Assembly: GCA_021821585.1 (NCBI GenBank)
Contig: JAKACF010000037.1
Span: 1 to 14,341 of the forward strand
DNA: 14,341 bases
Direction of reading: 5' to 3'
DNA from: Actinomycetes bacterium
GTDB lineage: Bacteria > Actinomycetota > Acidimicrobiia > Acidimicrobiales > Bog-793
The position numbers and the translations under genes are program-made. The notes beneath the pieces were generated by a model. That model made no database searches. It had not been told where the DNA came from and saw nothing but the letters and a program-made list of their open reading frames with translations. This document shows, in pieces, positions 1 through 6,563 of the stretch (positions within the stretch are counted from its first letter, which is position 1; the number at the start of each line of letters is the position of its first letter).

Positions 1-220
1 CCTGTGGGCCGCCCGCTCACCGCTGCGCCGGCCGTCGAGGCATCACCTGGGTCCGGACAGGCCCCTCGGCACAGACACCCCCGGCCGCCGTCGGTCGCCG
101 CCGTACGACCCGCCACTCCGGCTGTCGTCCCGGACCTCGGACGGGAAGAGGAGGGAGATGAGTCGGGCACTCGGGCAGGCGGAGCCAGCCCGGTGCCCGA
201 GCGATCGCGCCACCTGCCGG

Positions 221-226
221 TACAGT
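221..226 (+). promoter_or_regulatory. Possible -10 box (TACAGT) of a leaderless transcript
   Basis: TACAGT fits the actinobacterial TANNNT -10 consensus. It ends 8 bases before an ATG at 235, the same geometry seen before the Lrp, lat and YhaO-like genes in this window. No convincing -35 element is visible. A hexamer this loose arises easily by chance, so the repeated spacing is the main argument. Confidence 0.25.
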
Positions 227-234
227 CGGGCCCG

Positions 235-309
235 ATGGGATTCCTCCTGCGCAAACTTCTCCGGATGCTCCGAACGAGACGGGCGCTCCGCCAGCGGAGC
301 GGGGTGTAA
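235..309 (+). CDS. Candidate 24-residue cationic peptide (speculative)
   Basis: ATG at 235 opens a 24-codon frame ending in TAA at 307-309. The product would begin MGFLLRKLLRML and continue with several arginines, giving an amphipathic, strongly basic helix-like peptide with no acidic residues. There is no Shine-Dalgarno sequence. A TANNNT box 8 bases upstream would place transcription start at or next to the ATG. It lies between the window edge and the 3' end of the convergent serine-hydrolase gene, 14 bp from that gene's stop. No homologue is recognised. It could equally be a chance frame in a GC-rich gap. Confidence 0.2.
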   Translation: MGFLLRKLLRMLRTRRALRQRSGV

Positions 310-323
310 GCCCCGGCGCTCTC

Positions 324-1454
324 TCAGACCATCGCAGCCGCCGCCGCGGCGAGGACGACGGAGGCCCCGCGATCGTCGCCGACGAGGCCGGACTCCATCC
401 GGTTCATGACGTACGCGACGCACAGCCGCGTGTCGAGGTCGGCGACGACGAGCGATCCGCCCCAGCCGCCCCAGAAGTACGTGCGCGGGCCGGCAGGCAT
501 CATCTCGCCCGAGAGGCCGAAGCCCATGCCGAAGCGGATCGGCACGCCGAGGACGAGGTCCGGGCCGTTCGACTGCTCCTCGAAGATCCGCTCGCAGCCC
601 TCGCCGGAGAGGAGACGGACGCCCCGCGCCTCGCCCCCACAGGCGATGACCGAGTGCACCGCGGCCACCGAGCGGGCGTTGCCGTGCCCACCCGCAGCGG
701 GGATCTCCGCACGGCGCCAGGGAACGGACCACGAGCTCGCGCCTTCGAGGGGCGGGTTGCCGAGCGTGCGGACCGTCAGGCTGTCGCCCGGCAGGTCGGC
801 CAGGCTCGGCAGATTCTCGGGCGGGATCACGAGCGCGACCCGGTGGTCGGCCTCCGGCGGCGTGCCGATGAAGAAGTCGGCCCCGAGCGGTCCGGCGATC
901 TCCTCGGCGAAGAACCTGCCTACGCTGCGCCCGCTCACCCGTCGGACGACCTCGCCGACGAGGTAGCCCTGGGTCACGGCGTGGTAGCCGGAAGCGGACC
1001 CGGGAGCCCACCACGGCTCCTGGGCCGCGAGCAGGCTCGTCGCCTTCTCCCAGTCGAAGAGGTCCTCGACCGCCATCGGCTCGCTCCACCCCGACAGTCC
1101 GGCCGTGTGGCCCATGAGATGGCGGACCTCGAGCGCCTCCTTGCCGGCGGCGGCGAACTCGGGCCAGTAGCGGGCAACAGGGGCGGCGAAGTCGAGCTCG
1201 CCGGCGTCCGCCAGCATGAGGGCGCAGAGCGCCGTCATGGTCTTCGTGGTCGACCAGACGTTGATGATGGTGTCCTCGCGCCAGGGCTCCTGACGGCTCT
1301 CGTCGACGAATCCTCCCCACAGGTCGACGACGGGCTCCCCGTCGAGATAGACGGCGACGGACGCACCGACGTCGAGGCCGCGCTCGAAGTTCGCCTCGAA
1401 GGCCTGCCGGACCGGGGCGAAGCGCTCGTCGCAGGTACCCGACACGTGAACCAT
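324..1454 (-). CDS. Serine hydrolase, class C beta-lactamase/EstB-like esterase family
   Basis: Predicted 376-residue penicillin-binding-protein-fold serine hydrolase, the type usually annotated as a beta-lactamase-related esterase. The nucleophile motif S-T-T-K is at residues 68-71 and the catalytic tyrosine is probably Y157 in the GYHA stretch. A C-terminal WGGWGG stretch at about 328-333 stands where true class C beta-lactamases have KTG, as in EstB-type esterases. No signal peptide is seen, so a cytoplasmic esterase or amidase is more likely than an antibiotic-resistance enzyme. ATG at 1454 follows a GGAGG 8 bases upstream. The gene starts 50 bp after phhA on the same strand, so co-transcription is possible, though two hairpins lie in the gap. 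Family assignment is firm; the substrate is unknown. Confidence 0.88.
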   Translation of the reverse strand: MVHVSGTCDERFAPVRQAFEANFERGLDVGASVAVYLDGEPVVDLWGGFVDESRQEPWREDTIINVWSTTKTMTALCALMLADAGELDFAAPVARYWPEFAAAGKEALEVRHLMGHTAGLSGWSEPMAVEDLFDWEKATSLLAAQEPWWAPGSASGYHAVTQGYLVGEVVRRVSGRSVGRFFAEEIAGPLGADFFIGTPPEADHRVALVIPPENLPSLADLPGDSLTVRTLGNPPLEGASSWSVPWRRAEIPAAGGHGNARSVAAVHSVIACGGEARGVRLLSGEGCERIFEEQSNGPDLVLGVPIRFGMGFGLSGEMMPAGPRTYFWGGWGGSLVVADLDTRLCVAYVMNRMESGLVGDDRGASVVLAAAAAAMV

Positions 1455-1474
1455 GAGCCGCGCCTCCGATGGGC

Positions 1475-1505
1475 GACGCCGCCGTCGGCGTCCCCCGGGG
1501 GACGC
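1475..1505 (-). terminator. Overlapping inverted repeats after phhA; possible weak terminator
   Basis: A perfect 18-bp palindrome, GCGTCCCCCGGGGGACGC, spans 1488-1505 and touches the last base of the phhA stop codon. A second inverted repeat, GACGCC with GGCGTC around a 6-nt loop, spans 1475-1492. They share bases 1488-1492, so only one can fold at a time. No T-run follows, so this is not a classical intrinsic terminator. It may slow or partly end transcription between phhA and the hydrolase gene, or protect the phhA 3' end. Confidence 0.35.
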
Positions 1506-2389
1506 TACTTGACCGCGAACGCAGCCAGACGCTCGTGGGCCTCGTCGTCGTAGGTGGAGTAGAAGCCGGTCAGCTGGTCGACCAGTTCGGGGAAGGATCC
1601 CGCCGCGTAGAGGACCGGCTGGTAGTGCGTGATGTCGTACTCCATCGAGCCCATCTCGGCGAAGTCCAGCGGGCGGATCTCGGCAGCCTGGAAGACGTCG
1701 AGCTCGCCGAAGGACGAGAGGATGCCGGCTCCGTACGCCTTCGGCTCACCGTCTTCCATCACGACCCCGAATTCGAGGGTGAACCAGAAGACCCGGGACA
1801 TGAAGGCGAGCGCCTCGGCCGACTCGGTGCGGTCGACCGCCTTGCCCACCTCCTCGCAGATCCGGGCGAAGTCGTCGTCGGCGAGCTGATTGGCGTGGCC
1901 GATGACCTCGTGGATGATGTCCGGCTCCGGCGTGTAGAGGGGCACCGAGTGGTGGCGCAGGTACTGGGTGGAGAAGAACTGGCGGTCGGCGAAGGCACCG
2001 TAGAACTCGCGAAGCGGCGCCAGTCCGGCCACCGGCTGGTACCGGAACCCGGTGAGCGGCTTCAAGAGGTCGCTCACCTCGTCGAGCTGGGGAACGTGGT
2101 CGGTCGGCAGGCAGAGTGCCTCCCGGGCGGCGTTGAAGGCCCTGCAGGCGTAGCGGGCATGCTTCGGGGCGAGCTCGGAGGAGACGATGCGCCAGACGCC
2201 GTGCTCGATCTCGCTGTAGTCCACCCTGGGGATCGGGCGGCCGGGCCGGTGTCCCGCCGAGATGGACGCGATCTCGTCCCGCCGGGCCCGGTACTGCGGG
2301 TCGGCGAAGCCCGGATGGTCGCGGTCGAGCTCCACGCGCAGCCCGTCGCCCGAATCGATGACCGGGGAGTATCCGCTCGCCGTCGCCAT
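1505..2389 (-). CDS. phhA: Phenylalanine 4-hydroxylase
   Basis: Predicted 294-residue pterin- and iron-dependent aromatic amino acid hydroxylase converting L-phenylalanine to L-tyrosine. The iron ligands of the family are visible: the motif PDIIHEVIGH supplies H160 and H165, and E206 lies in FWFTLEFG. The length matches bacterial single-domain enzymes, which lack the animal regulatory ACT domain. The ATG at 2389 is chosen because AGGAGGGG lies just upstream at 2393-2400; a longer frame to 2467 would have to run through the promoter and operator region. The gene diverges from a Lrp/AsnC regulator, its probable controller. A pterin-4a-carbinolamine dehydratase, usual partner in Pseudomonas, is not in this window. 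Tryptophan or tyrosine hydroxylation is unlikely for a bacterial member. Confidence 0.93.
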   Translation of the reverse strand: MATASGYSPVIDSGDGLRVELDRDHPGFADPQYRARRDEIASISAGHRPGRPIPRVDYSEIEHGVWRIVSSELAPKHARYACRAFNAAREALCLPTDHVPQLDEVSDLLKPLTGFRYQPVAGLAPLREFYGAFADRQFFSTQYLRHHSVPLYTPEPDIIHEVIGHANQLADDDFARICEEVGKAVDRTESAEALAFMSRVFWFTLEFGVVMEDGEPKAYGAGILSSFGELDVFQAAEIRPLDFAEMGSMEYDITHYQPVLYAAGSFPELVDQLTGFYSTYDDEAHERLAAFAVK

Positions 2390-2392
2390 GAT

Positions 2393-2400
2393 CCCCTCCT
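2393..2400 (-). promoter_or_regulatory. Shine-Dalgarno of phhA
   Basis: AGGAGGGG read on the minus strand, 3 bases before the ATG at 2389, with its AGGAG core about 6 bases away. It fixes this start against in-frame upstream alternatives. Confidence 0.7.
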
Positions 2401-2404
2401 CGGA

Positions 2405-2419
2405 TCGAGAACGTCTCGA
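2405..2419. promoter_or_regulatory. Perfect palindrome, candidate operator of phhA
   Basis: TCGAGA-ACG-TCTCGA is a perfect 6-3-6 inverted repeat. It sits directly downstream of the phhA -10 box, so it covers the expected transcription start, and upstream of the Shine-Dalgarno. A dimeric regulator bound here would block initiation. The Lrp/AsnC protein encoded 94 bp away in the opposite direction is the obvious candidate, since family members typically bind about 15-bp imperfect palindromes next to their own gene. The regulator assignment is inference. CTCGAG-like strings are common in this GC-rich sequence, which lowers the weight. Confidence 0.45.
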
Positions 2420-2425
2420 ATTATG
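2420..2425 (-). promoter_or_regulatory. Probable -10 box of phhA (CATAAT)
   Basis: CATAAT on the minus strand differs from TATAAT at one position and lies in the most AT-rich part of the intergenic gap. It would start transcription near 2413, giving a leader of about 25 nt that contains the Shine-Dalgarno. No clear -35 hexamer is seen at 16-18 bp. Confidence 0.45.
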
Positions 2426-2494
2426 CCCAGCTCGGCGAAGAACATCACCGACATGGCACCGCTGCAAGACGATATGTCACGATGACGGCTTGGC

Positions 2495-2504
2495 TGTATA
2501 CACT
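2495..2504 (+). promoter_or_regulatory. -10 region of the Lrp/AsnC gene with TGTATACA palindrome
   Basis: TACACT at 2499-2504 fits TANNNT and ends 8 bases before the ATG at 2513, which suggests a leaderless mRNA. It overlaps an 8-bp perfect palindrome, TGTATACA, at 2495-2502, a possible autoregulatory half of the divergent control region. A shorter inverted repeat, GTCA-CGA-TGAC, lies at 2476-2486. No Shine-Dalgarno precedes the ATG, consistent with leaderless translation. Confidence 0.45.
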
Positions 2505-2512
2505 TGTCCGAA

Positions 2513-2995
2513 ATGACCCCACCCCTGGAGCCGAAGACTGGACGCTCTGCTCGGGCGCCCCTCGACGAGGTGGACCGGCGGCTCGTGGAGCTACTCTCGA
2601 GCGACGCCCGGCGCTCCGTCAGCGAGATGGCCGAGGTCGTCGGCGTCTCGAGAGCCAATGCCTACCAACGGATCGCGAGGATGCGGGCCGAAGGGGTCAT
2701 CACAGGGTTCACGGTCCGCACCGACCCTCACCGCCTCGGTCTCGACGTCGCCGCCCTGATCGTCGTGAACTCGGACCAGCGCTCGTGGAGGGAGCTGCGC
2801 ACAGAGCTGCGGGAGCTGCCCGGCGCCGAGTACGTCGCCCTCACCGCGGGGGGCTTCGACTTCGTCGTCCTCGTGCGCGTGCCGGACGTCGAGACGCTGA
2901 GGGACGTCGTCCTCGAGCGGCTCCAGGGCATGGAAGGCGTCCGCTCCACCCAGACCATGTTCATCCTCGACGAGGTCGGGCGCGTCAGCCGGTGA
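2513..2995 (+). CDS. Lrp/AsnC-family transcriptional regulator
   Basis: Predicted 160-residue feast/famine regulator. An N-terminal winged helix-turn-helix spans about residues 17-65 (LDEVDRRLVELLSSDARRS, then the recognition helix around VSRANAYQRIARM). It is followed by a RAM/ACT-like ligand-binding domain at about 77-155 with the characteristic GGFDFVV stretch at 113-119. Such proteins form dimers and octamers and sense amino acids. Divergence from phhA suggests it senses phenylalanine, tyrosine or another amino acid and controls phhA and itself. ATG at 2513 is preferred over the in-frame TTG at 2504, which lies inside the -10 box. Its last 11 bp overlap the 3' end of the convergent lipoprotein gene. 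The family is certain; the effector is inferred. Confidence 0.92.
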   Translation: MTPPLEPKTGRSARAPLDEVDRRLVELLSSDARRSVSEMAEVVGVSRANAYQRIARMRAEGVITGFTVRTDPHRLGLDVAALIVVNSDQRSWRELRTELRELPGAEYVALTAGGFDFVVLVRVPDVETLRDVVLERLQGMEGVRSTQTMFILDEVGRVSR

Positions 2996-4043
2996 AGTCC
3001 TCGACGAGAGTGGCGAACTGGGTCGGGTCCTGGGCGAAACCGGCGTACCCGGTCCCGTTCCACAGATAGTGCTGGGCACCGGGGATCATGGAGGCGAGCG
3101 CCACGGTGTCGACTGCGGGGAAGACCGGGTCGAAGTTGCCGCCCATGACGAGCACGGGAAGCTTGAGCGAGCCCGTGCCGGCCCCGAGCGACCGGGTGCT
3201 CCAGGCCGACTGCTCGAGCGCGGCCTCCATCGACACGGCGGAACTCGTGACGGTGTCGGGGATCTGCCCCAGGAGCTCGGCCAGCCACGCCTGACGGGCG
3301 CGGCTCTCGCCGGGCGGGAAGGCGAGATCGGCCAGCTCGGCCAGCGTGCTGGACGGCGAGTCGAGCACCGCCCGCACCGACGGCTCGGCCTCGACACTCT
3401 GGGCACTGGCGATGCCGGTGTCGAGGAGGACGAGGTCGCCCGCCAGTCCCGGATGGCGCTCGGCGAGCGCCAGCGCGACCTGGCCGCCCATTCCCCACCC
3501 GAGCACGACGGGATCCTTCAGGCCGAGCTCGCCGATGAGGCCGGCGGTGACGTCGGCGAACGACTGCACCGAGGGGCCGGAGCTCGGCGGGCCGGAGTAG
3601 CCCACCCCGGGCGGATCGAAGACCGTCACGGCGTAGTGCTGGGCGAGCGTCTGGAGAACCGGTGGTGACCACCACGCCATCGAGGCGTCCTGGCCGGGGA
3701 TGAGGACGAGCGGCTTGCCGGAGCCGAGCTGGCGGTAGGCCACCTGGACGACGTGTCGGTACCCCCGGGTACCAGGAGAAGGGACGAGTGTGGCGGTCTC
3801 GCCGCTCGCCACCGGCATCACCGGCAGGCGCTCGACCGATCCGAGGAAGGAGAGCCGCCCGCTCTCGGTGGTTCCCGGAACCGTCGTCGGGACGATCGAG
3901 GTCGGCGGTGCCGATCCTCCCGGCACCGAGGTCGTGCCGTCCTCGGCGACGCGGCCGGTCGTGCAGCCGGCGAGCAACCCGGCGGCGAGGAGCACAGGCA
4001 CCGCGCCCCGCCACGCCCTGCGGGGGCGGGTCAGACCGGCCAC
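2985..4043 (-). CDS. Alpha/beta-hydrolase-fold lipoprotein, apparently catalytically inactive
   Basis: Predicted 352-residue lipoprotein: basic n-region (RPRRAWR), hydrophobic segment AVPVLLAAGLLAG and lipobox L-A-G-C with the acylated cysteine at C27, then a Ser/Thr/Pro-rich linker to about residue 60. The rest is an alpha/beta-hydrolase fold (VFDPPGVGYSGPP, LVLLDTG, PVLVMGGNFDPVFPA). The nucleophile elbow reads G-W-G-M-G-G at 182-187, with glycine where serine is expected. The stretch that should hold the catalytic histidine reads NGTGYAGF, with Y333 in its place. The acid D305 remains. It is the last gene of the HpnO-like/HpnA operon and overlaps HpnA by 13 bp. GTG at 4043 is chosen for the textbook signal peptide; a GTG at 4094 would add 17 residues. 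Probably a surface binding protein. Confidence 0.8.
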   Translation of the reverse strand: MAGLTRPRRAWRGAVPVLLAAGLLAGCTTGRVAEDGTTSVPGGSAPPTSIVPTTVPGTTESGRLSFLGSVERLPVMPVASGETATLVPSPGTRGYRHVVQVAYRQLGSGKPLVLIPGQDASMAWWSPPVLQTLAQHYAVTVFDPPGVGYSGPPSSGPSVQSFADVTAGLIGELGLKDPVVLGWGMGGQVALALAERHPGLAGDLVLLDTGIASAQSVEAEPSVRAVLDSPSSTLAELADLAFPPGESRARQAWLAELLGQIPDTVTSSAVSMEAALEQSAWSTRSLGAGTGSLKLPVLVMGGNFDPVFPAVDTVALASMIPGAQHYLWNGTGYAGFAQDPTQFATLVEDFTG

Positions 4044-5122
4044 CGGAGCCGGGCGAGCCTCCGCTCGGAGACGTAGCCGTTCTCGGCGAACCACCGTGCG
4101 GACCGCTCGAGCGCGACCCGGGCCGGTCGGGAGGAGTAGCCGAGCTCCTCTCGTGCCCGTGAGTCGTCGTAGACCATCTTCGTCGTCGCCATCCTGGCCG
4201 CCTCGAGAGGGACCGACGGCGGTCGCCTGGCCAGCCGGCCCTCGAACGCCTCGGAGAGTCTGGCGGCGGTGAGAGCTGCAGCCGCCGGCACCCGGAGCCG
4301 GGGGCCGGGAAGGCCCGTGATCTCCGAGAGAAGCTGGAGGATCCTCCGGAAGGAGTGGTTCTCGCCTCCGAGGACGTAGCTGCGGCCCTGGCGCCCGCGT
4401 TCGGCCGCCAGCACGTGGCCGAGGGCAACGTCCTCCACGTCGACGACGTTGAGCGCGGTGTCCACGTAGCCCGGCATGCGGCCGTTCAGGTAGTCGAGGA
4501 TCGTCCGCCCCGTCGGAGTGGGGGCGGTGTCGCGCGGCCCGACCGGAAGGGTGGGCTGGACGAGGACGATGGGGAGCCCCTCGGCGGCGGCACGCAACAC
4601 CTCGTGCTCGGCCACGTACTTCGACCGCTTGTAGGCGCCGAAGAGGTGCTCGACCCGCGGCCAGTCCGACTCCCGTGCCGGCCGGCCGAACGGCACATGG
4701 CTGCGGGGGGCGCGCTCCGCGTGGTGCAGCCCGATCGTGCCCACGGTGCTCGTGTAGACGATCCGCTCGGAGCCCGCCCTCCGGGCGGCCTCGAGCACGT
4801 GCAGGGTGCCGCCGACGTTGACGTCGTAGAAGTCGTGGGGGTTGGGCGCCCAGAACCGGTACAGCGCCGCCACGTGGAAGACGTAGCGACAGCCGACCGC
4901 CGCCCGGCGCATCGCCTCACCGTCGCGGACGTCGGCCTCGACCCTCGCGACGTCGAGGTTCCCGAGCCCCCCGAGATGGGCGCCGGGCTGGACGGTAGCG
5001 ACCACGTCCGCCCCGCGTTCGACGAGCGCGTGGGCGAGCGCCGAGCCGATGAACCCCGTCGCCCCGGTGAGGAGGATGCGGTCGCCCGGCCGGATCGAGC
5101 GGCCCTCGTCGCCGGGTGACAC
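4031..5122 (-). CDS. hpnA: HpnA-like NAD(P)-dependent epimerase/reductase (hopanoid-associated)
   Basis: Predicted 363-residue extended short-chain dehydrogenase. The Rossmann motif TGATGFIG is at about 19-26, the catalytic serine is probably S125 in YTSTVG, and Y164-x-x-x-K168 lies in YKRSK. The stretches FHVAALYRFWAPNPHDFYDVNVGGT, PTPTGR, MPGYVDTALNVVDVEDVALGH and YVLGGEN match my memory of hopanoid-associated sugar epimerases (HpnA) better than plain dihydroflavonol reductases. An extra segment of about 15 residues precedes the YxxxK helix. GTG at 5122 has a weak GAGGA overlapping the stop codon of the upstream aminotransferase gene, 13 bp away, so the two are translated from one message. 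The exact substrate of HpnA proteins is not settled. A generic epimerase is the alternative reading. Confidence 0.82.
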   Translation of the reverse strand: MSPGDEGRSIRPGDRILLTGATGFIGSALAHALVERGADVVATVQPGAHLGGLGNLDVARVEADVRDGEAMRRAAVGCRYVFHVAALYRFWAPNPHDFYDVNVGGTLHVLEAARRAGSERIVYTSTVGTIGLHHAERAPRSHVPFGRPARESDWPRVEHLFGAYKRSKYVAEHEVLRAAAEGLPIVLVQPTLPVGPRDTAPTPTGRTILDYLNGRMPGYVDTALNVVDVEDVALGHVLAAERGRQGRSYVLGGENHSFRRILQLLSEITGLPGPRLRVPAAAALTAARLSEAFEGRLARRPPSVPLEAARMATTKMVYDDSRAREELGYSSRPARVALERSARWFAENGYVSERRLARLRWPV

Positions 5123-5135
5123 GTGCGGCTCGTCC

Positions 5136-6515
5136 TCAGCGATGGAGGGCGCTCTTTGCCAGGGTCTTGCCGAACTCGAAGACGAGCGAGGAGTTCCGGT
5201 GAGCGTCGTTCAGGACGTCGTCGAGGGCGTCCACGAAGTAGTCGATCTCCTCCTGGCCGCAGATCAGTGGCGGGAGCAGCTTGACGATGTTGACGTTGTC
5301 GGCCGCCACCTGGGTGAGGATCCGGTGCCGGTTGAACAGCGGCCCGACGATGAGCTGGGAGAAGAGTCCCTTGCGGGCTCCTTCGAGCATCTTCCAACGG
5401 GACTTGAGGCGAAGCGACGACGGCTCGCCGAAGACGAGCCCGATCATGAGGCCCTTCCCTCTCACCTCGTGGAAGAGCTCGTACTTGTCGACGAGGGGGG
5501 TGAGCGCTTTCTCGAACGCCTCGCCCGAGAGGCGGGCCCGCTCGACGATGTCCTCGTCGTCGATCGTCTGCAGCGTGGCCAGCCCGGCGACCATCGCCAG
5601 CTGGTTGCGGCCGAAGGTCGTCGAGTGGACGACGGCGCGCTCCATCTTGGAGTAGACCCGGTCGAAGACCTCGGCCGAGCAGGCCGTCGCCCCGATCGGG
5701 ACGTACCCGCCCGAGAGCGCCTTCGAGACGGTCACGATGTCGGGCCGCAGGCCGTAGTGCTCGTACGCCCACATCTTGCCGGTGCGCCCGAGACCCGTCT
5801 GGACCTCGTCGGCGACAAAGAGCGTGCCGTGCTTGCGGCAGAGCTGCTCCGCCGCCGTCCAGTACTCCTCGGGGGCGAGGTACACCCCCTTGCCCTGGAT
5901 GAGCTCGACGACGAAGGCGGCGACGTCGCCCCGGGCGAGCTCCCTCTCGAGGGCGGCGAGGTCGCCGAAGCCGACCGAGTCACAACCCGGGAGCAGCGGA
6001 CCGAAGCCCTCGCGGAACTCCTTGCCCCCGTTCAGCGAGAGGACCCCGTTCGTGAGGCCGTGGAAGGCATGGTCGGCGTAGAGGACCCGCGGCCGACCGG
6101 TCGCGTACTTGGAGAACTTGATGGCGGCCTCGACGGCCTCGGCCCCCGAGTTCGAGAAGAAGACCCTGCCGATGCCCTCGTGCAGCCGTCCGACCAGCGC
6201 CTCGGCGAGCAGCCCGGGAAGCAGGGCACAGTCGAGCTGGACGAGGTTCGGCAGATCCATGTCGAGTGCGTCGTGCAGCGCCTTCTTCACGACCGGGTGC
6301 GACCGCCCGAGGGCATAGACGCCGAAACCCGAGAGAAAGTCCAGGTAGCGCTCCCCCTCGCGGTCGATGAGGTAGCAGCCCTCTCCCCGCTCGTAGTAGC
6401 GGTCCATCCCGAGCGTCTTCAGCACCTTGGCCAGCTGCGGGTTCAAGAACTCCTGGTGGAGTTTGAAGTTGAGCCCCCGCCGGGCCTCCACCAACGACTC
6501 GAGATCGAAACTCAT
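5136..6515 (-). CDS. Class III PLP-dependent aminotransferase, HpnO-like
   Basis: Predicted 459-residue fold-type I aminotransferase of class III. The family features are present: SNSGAEAVEAAIK at 121-133 for phosphate binding, HAFHG at 149-153, DEVQTG at 236-241 and the PLP-binding lysine K265 in VSKALSGGY. The N-terminal sequence (FLNPQLAKVLKTLGMDRYYERGEG) and LSGFGVYALGRSHP resemble the long subgroup that includes HpnO, the aminotransferase needed for aminobacteriohopanetriol in Rhodopseudomonas palustris. The HpnA-type gene immediately downstream supports that reading. An acetylornithine or diamine aminotransferase cannot be excluded from sequence alone. ATG at 6515 has GGAGG 4 bases upstream. 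It is the first gene of a three-gene minus-strand operon and diverges from lat. Confidence 0.8.
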   Translation of the reverse strand: MSFDLESLVEARRGLNFKLHQEFLNPQLAKVLKTLGMDRYYERGEGCYLIDREGERYLDFLSGFGVYALGRSHPVVKKALHDALDMDLPNLVQLDCALLPGLLAEALVGRLHEGIGRVFFSNSGAEAVEAAIKFSKYATGRPRVLYADHAFHGLTNGVLSLNGGKEFREGFGPLLPGCDSVGFGDLAALERELARGDVAAFVVELIQGKGVYLAPEEYWTAAEQLCRKHGTLFVADEVQTGLGRTGKMWAYEHYGLRPDIVTVSKALSGGYVPIGATACSAEVFDRVYSKMERAVVHSTTFGRNQLAMVAGLATLQTIDDEDIVERARLSGEAFEKALTPLVDKYELFHEVRGKGLMIGLVFGEPSSLRLKSRWKMLEGARKGLFSQLIVGPLFNRHRILTQVAADNVNIVKLLPPLICGQEEIDYFVDALDDVLNDAHRNSSLVFEFGKTLAKSALHR

Positions 6516-6538
6516 CTGCCCTCCGTAGCGTCTGACCT

Positions 6539-6544
6539 AGCGTA
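6539..6544 (-). promoter_or_regulatory. Possible -10 box (TACGCT) of the HpnO-like operon
   Basis: TACGCT on the minus strand fits TANNNT and lies 23 bases upstream of the ATG at 6515. That would leave a leader of about 17 nt containing the GGAGG. It lies in the 62-bp gap shared with the lat promoter, so the two -10 boxes are only 19 bp apart and the polymerases should interfere. Confidence 0.35.
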
Positions 6545-6563
6545 GTTGCGGCGGACCTGGCAC

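Larger units (their letters stand above)
1..323. other. Left-edge stretch without a confident gene
   Basis: I see no recognisable protein in any frame here. The frames that stay open give proline/arginine-rich translations typical of GC-rich non-coding or shadow frames. The serine-hydrolase gene converges into this stretch from the right. The only structured candidates are a TACAGT box at 221-226 and the 24-codon frame starting at 235, listed separately. No tRNA-like or rRNA-like sequence was noticed. A gene ending just left of the window could contribute its tail here, but nothing in the sequence shows it. Confidence 0.5.

Noticed and set aside
4..309. Plus-strand 101-codon frame at the left edge
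   Set aside because: Pro/Ala/Arg-rich, no Shine-Dalgarno, no recognisable domain. Only its last 24 codons have any promoter context, listed as a low-confidence candidate.
43..1320. Minus-strand frame overlapping the serine hydrolase and reaching the left edge
   Set aside because: Out of frame with the hydrolase, Arg/Gly/Pro-rich, no motifs.
324..1454. Antibiotic-resistance beta-lactamase
   Set aside because: No signal peptide is visible, and WGGWGG replaces the KTG motif, which fits the esterase branch of the family.
2504..2512. TTG at 2504 as the start of the Lrp/AsnC gene
   Set aside because: It overlaps the -10 box TACACT, so it would not be transcribed; the ATG at 2513 fits the leaderless spacing.
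2728..4428. 566-codon minus-strand frame across the Lrp, lipoprotein and epimerase genes
   Set aside because: It crosses three well-supported genes in wrong frames and gives an Arg/Pro/Gly-rich translation with no domain.
5049..6545. Long plus-strand open frame opposite the HpnO-like aminotransferase
   Set aside because: Shadow frame rich in Glu, Val and Leu. The minus-strand gene has the PLP lysine and other class III motifs.
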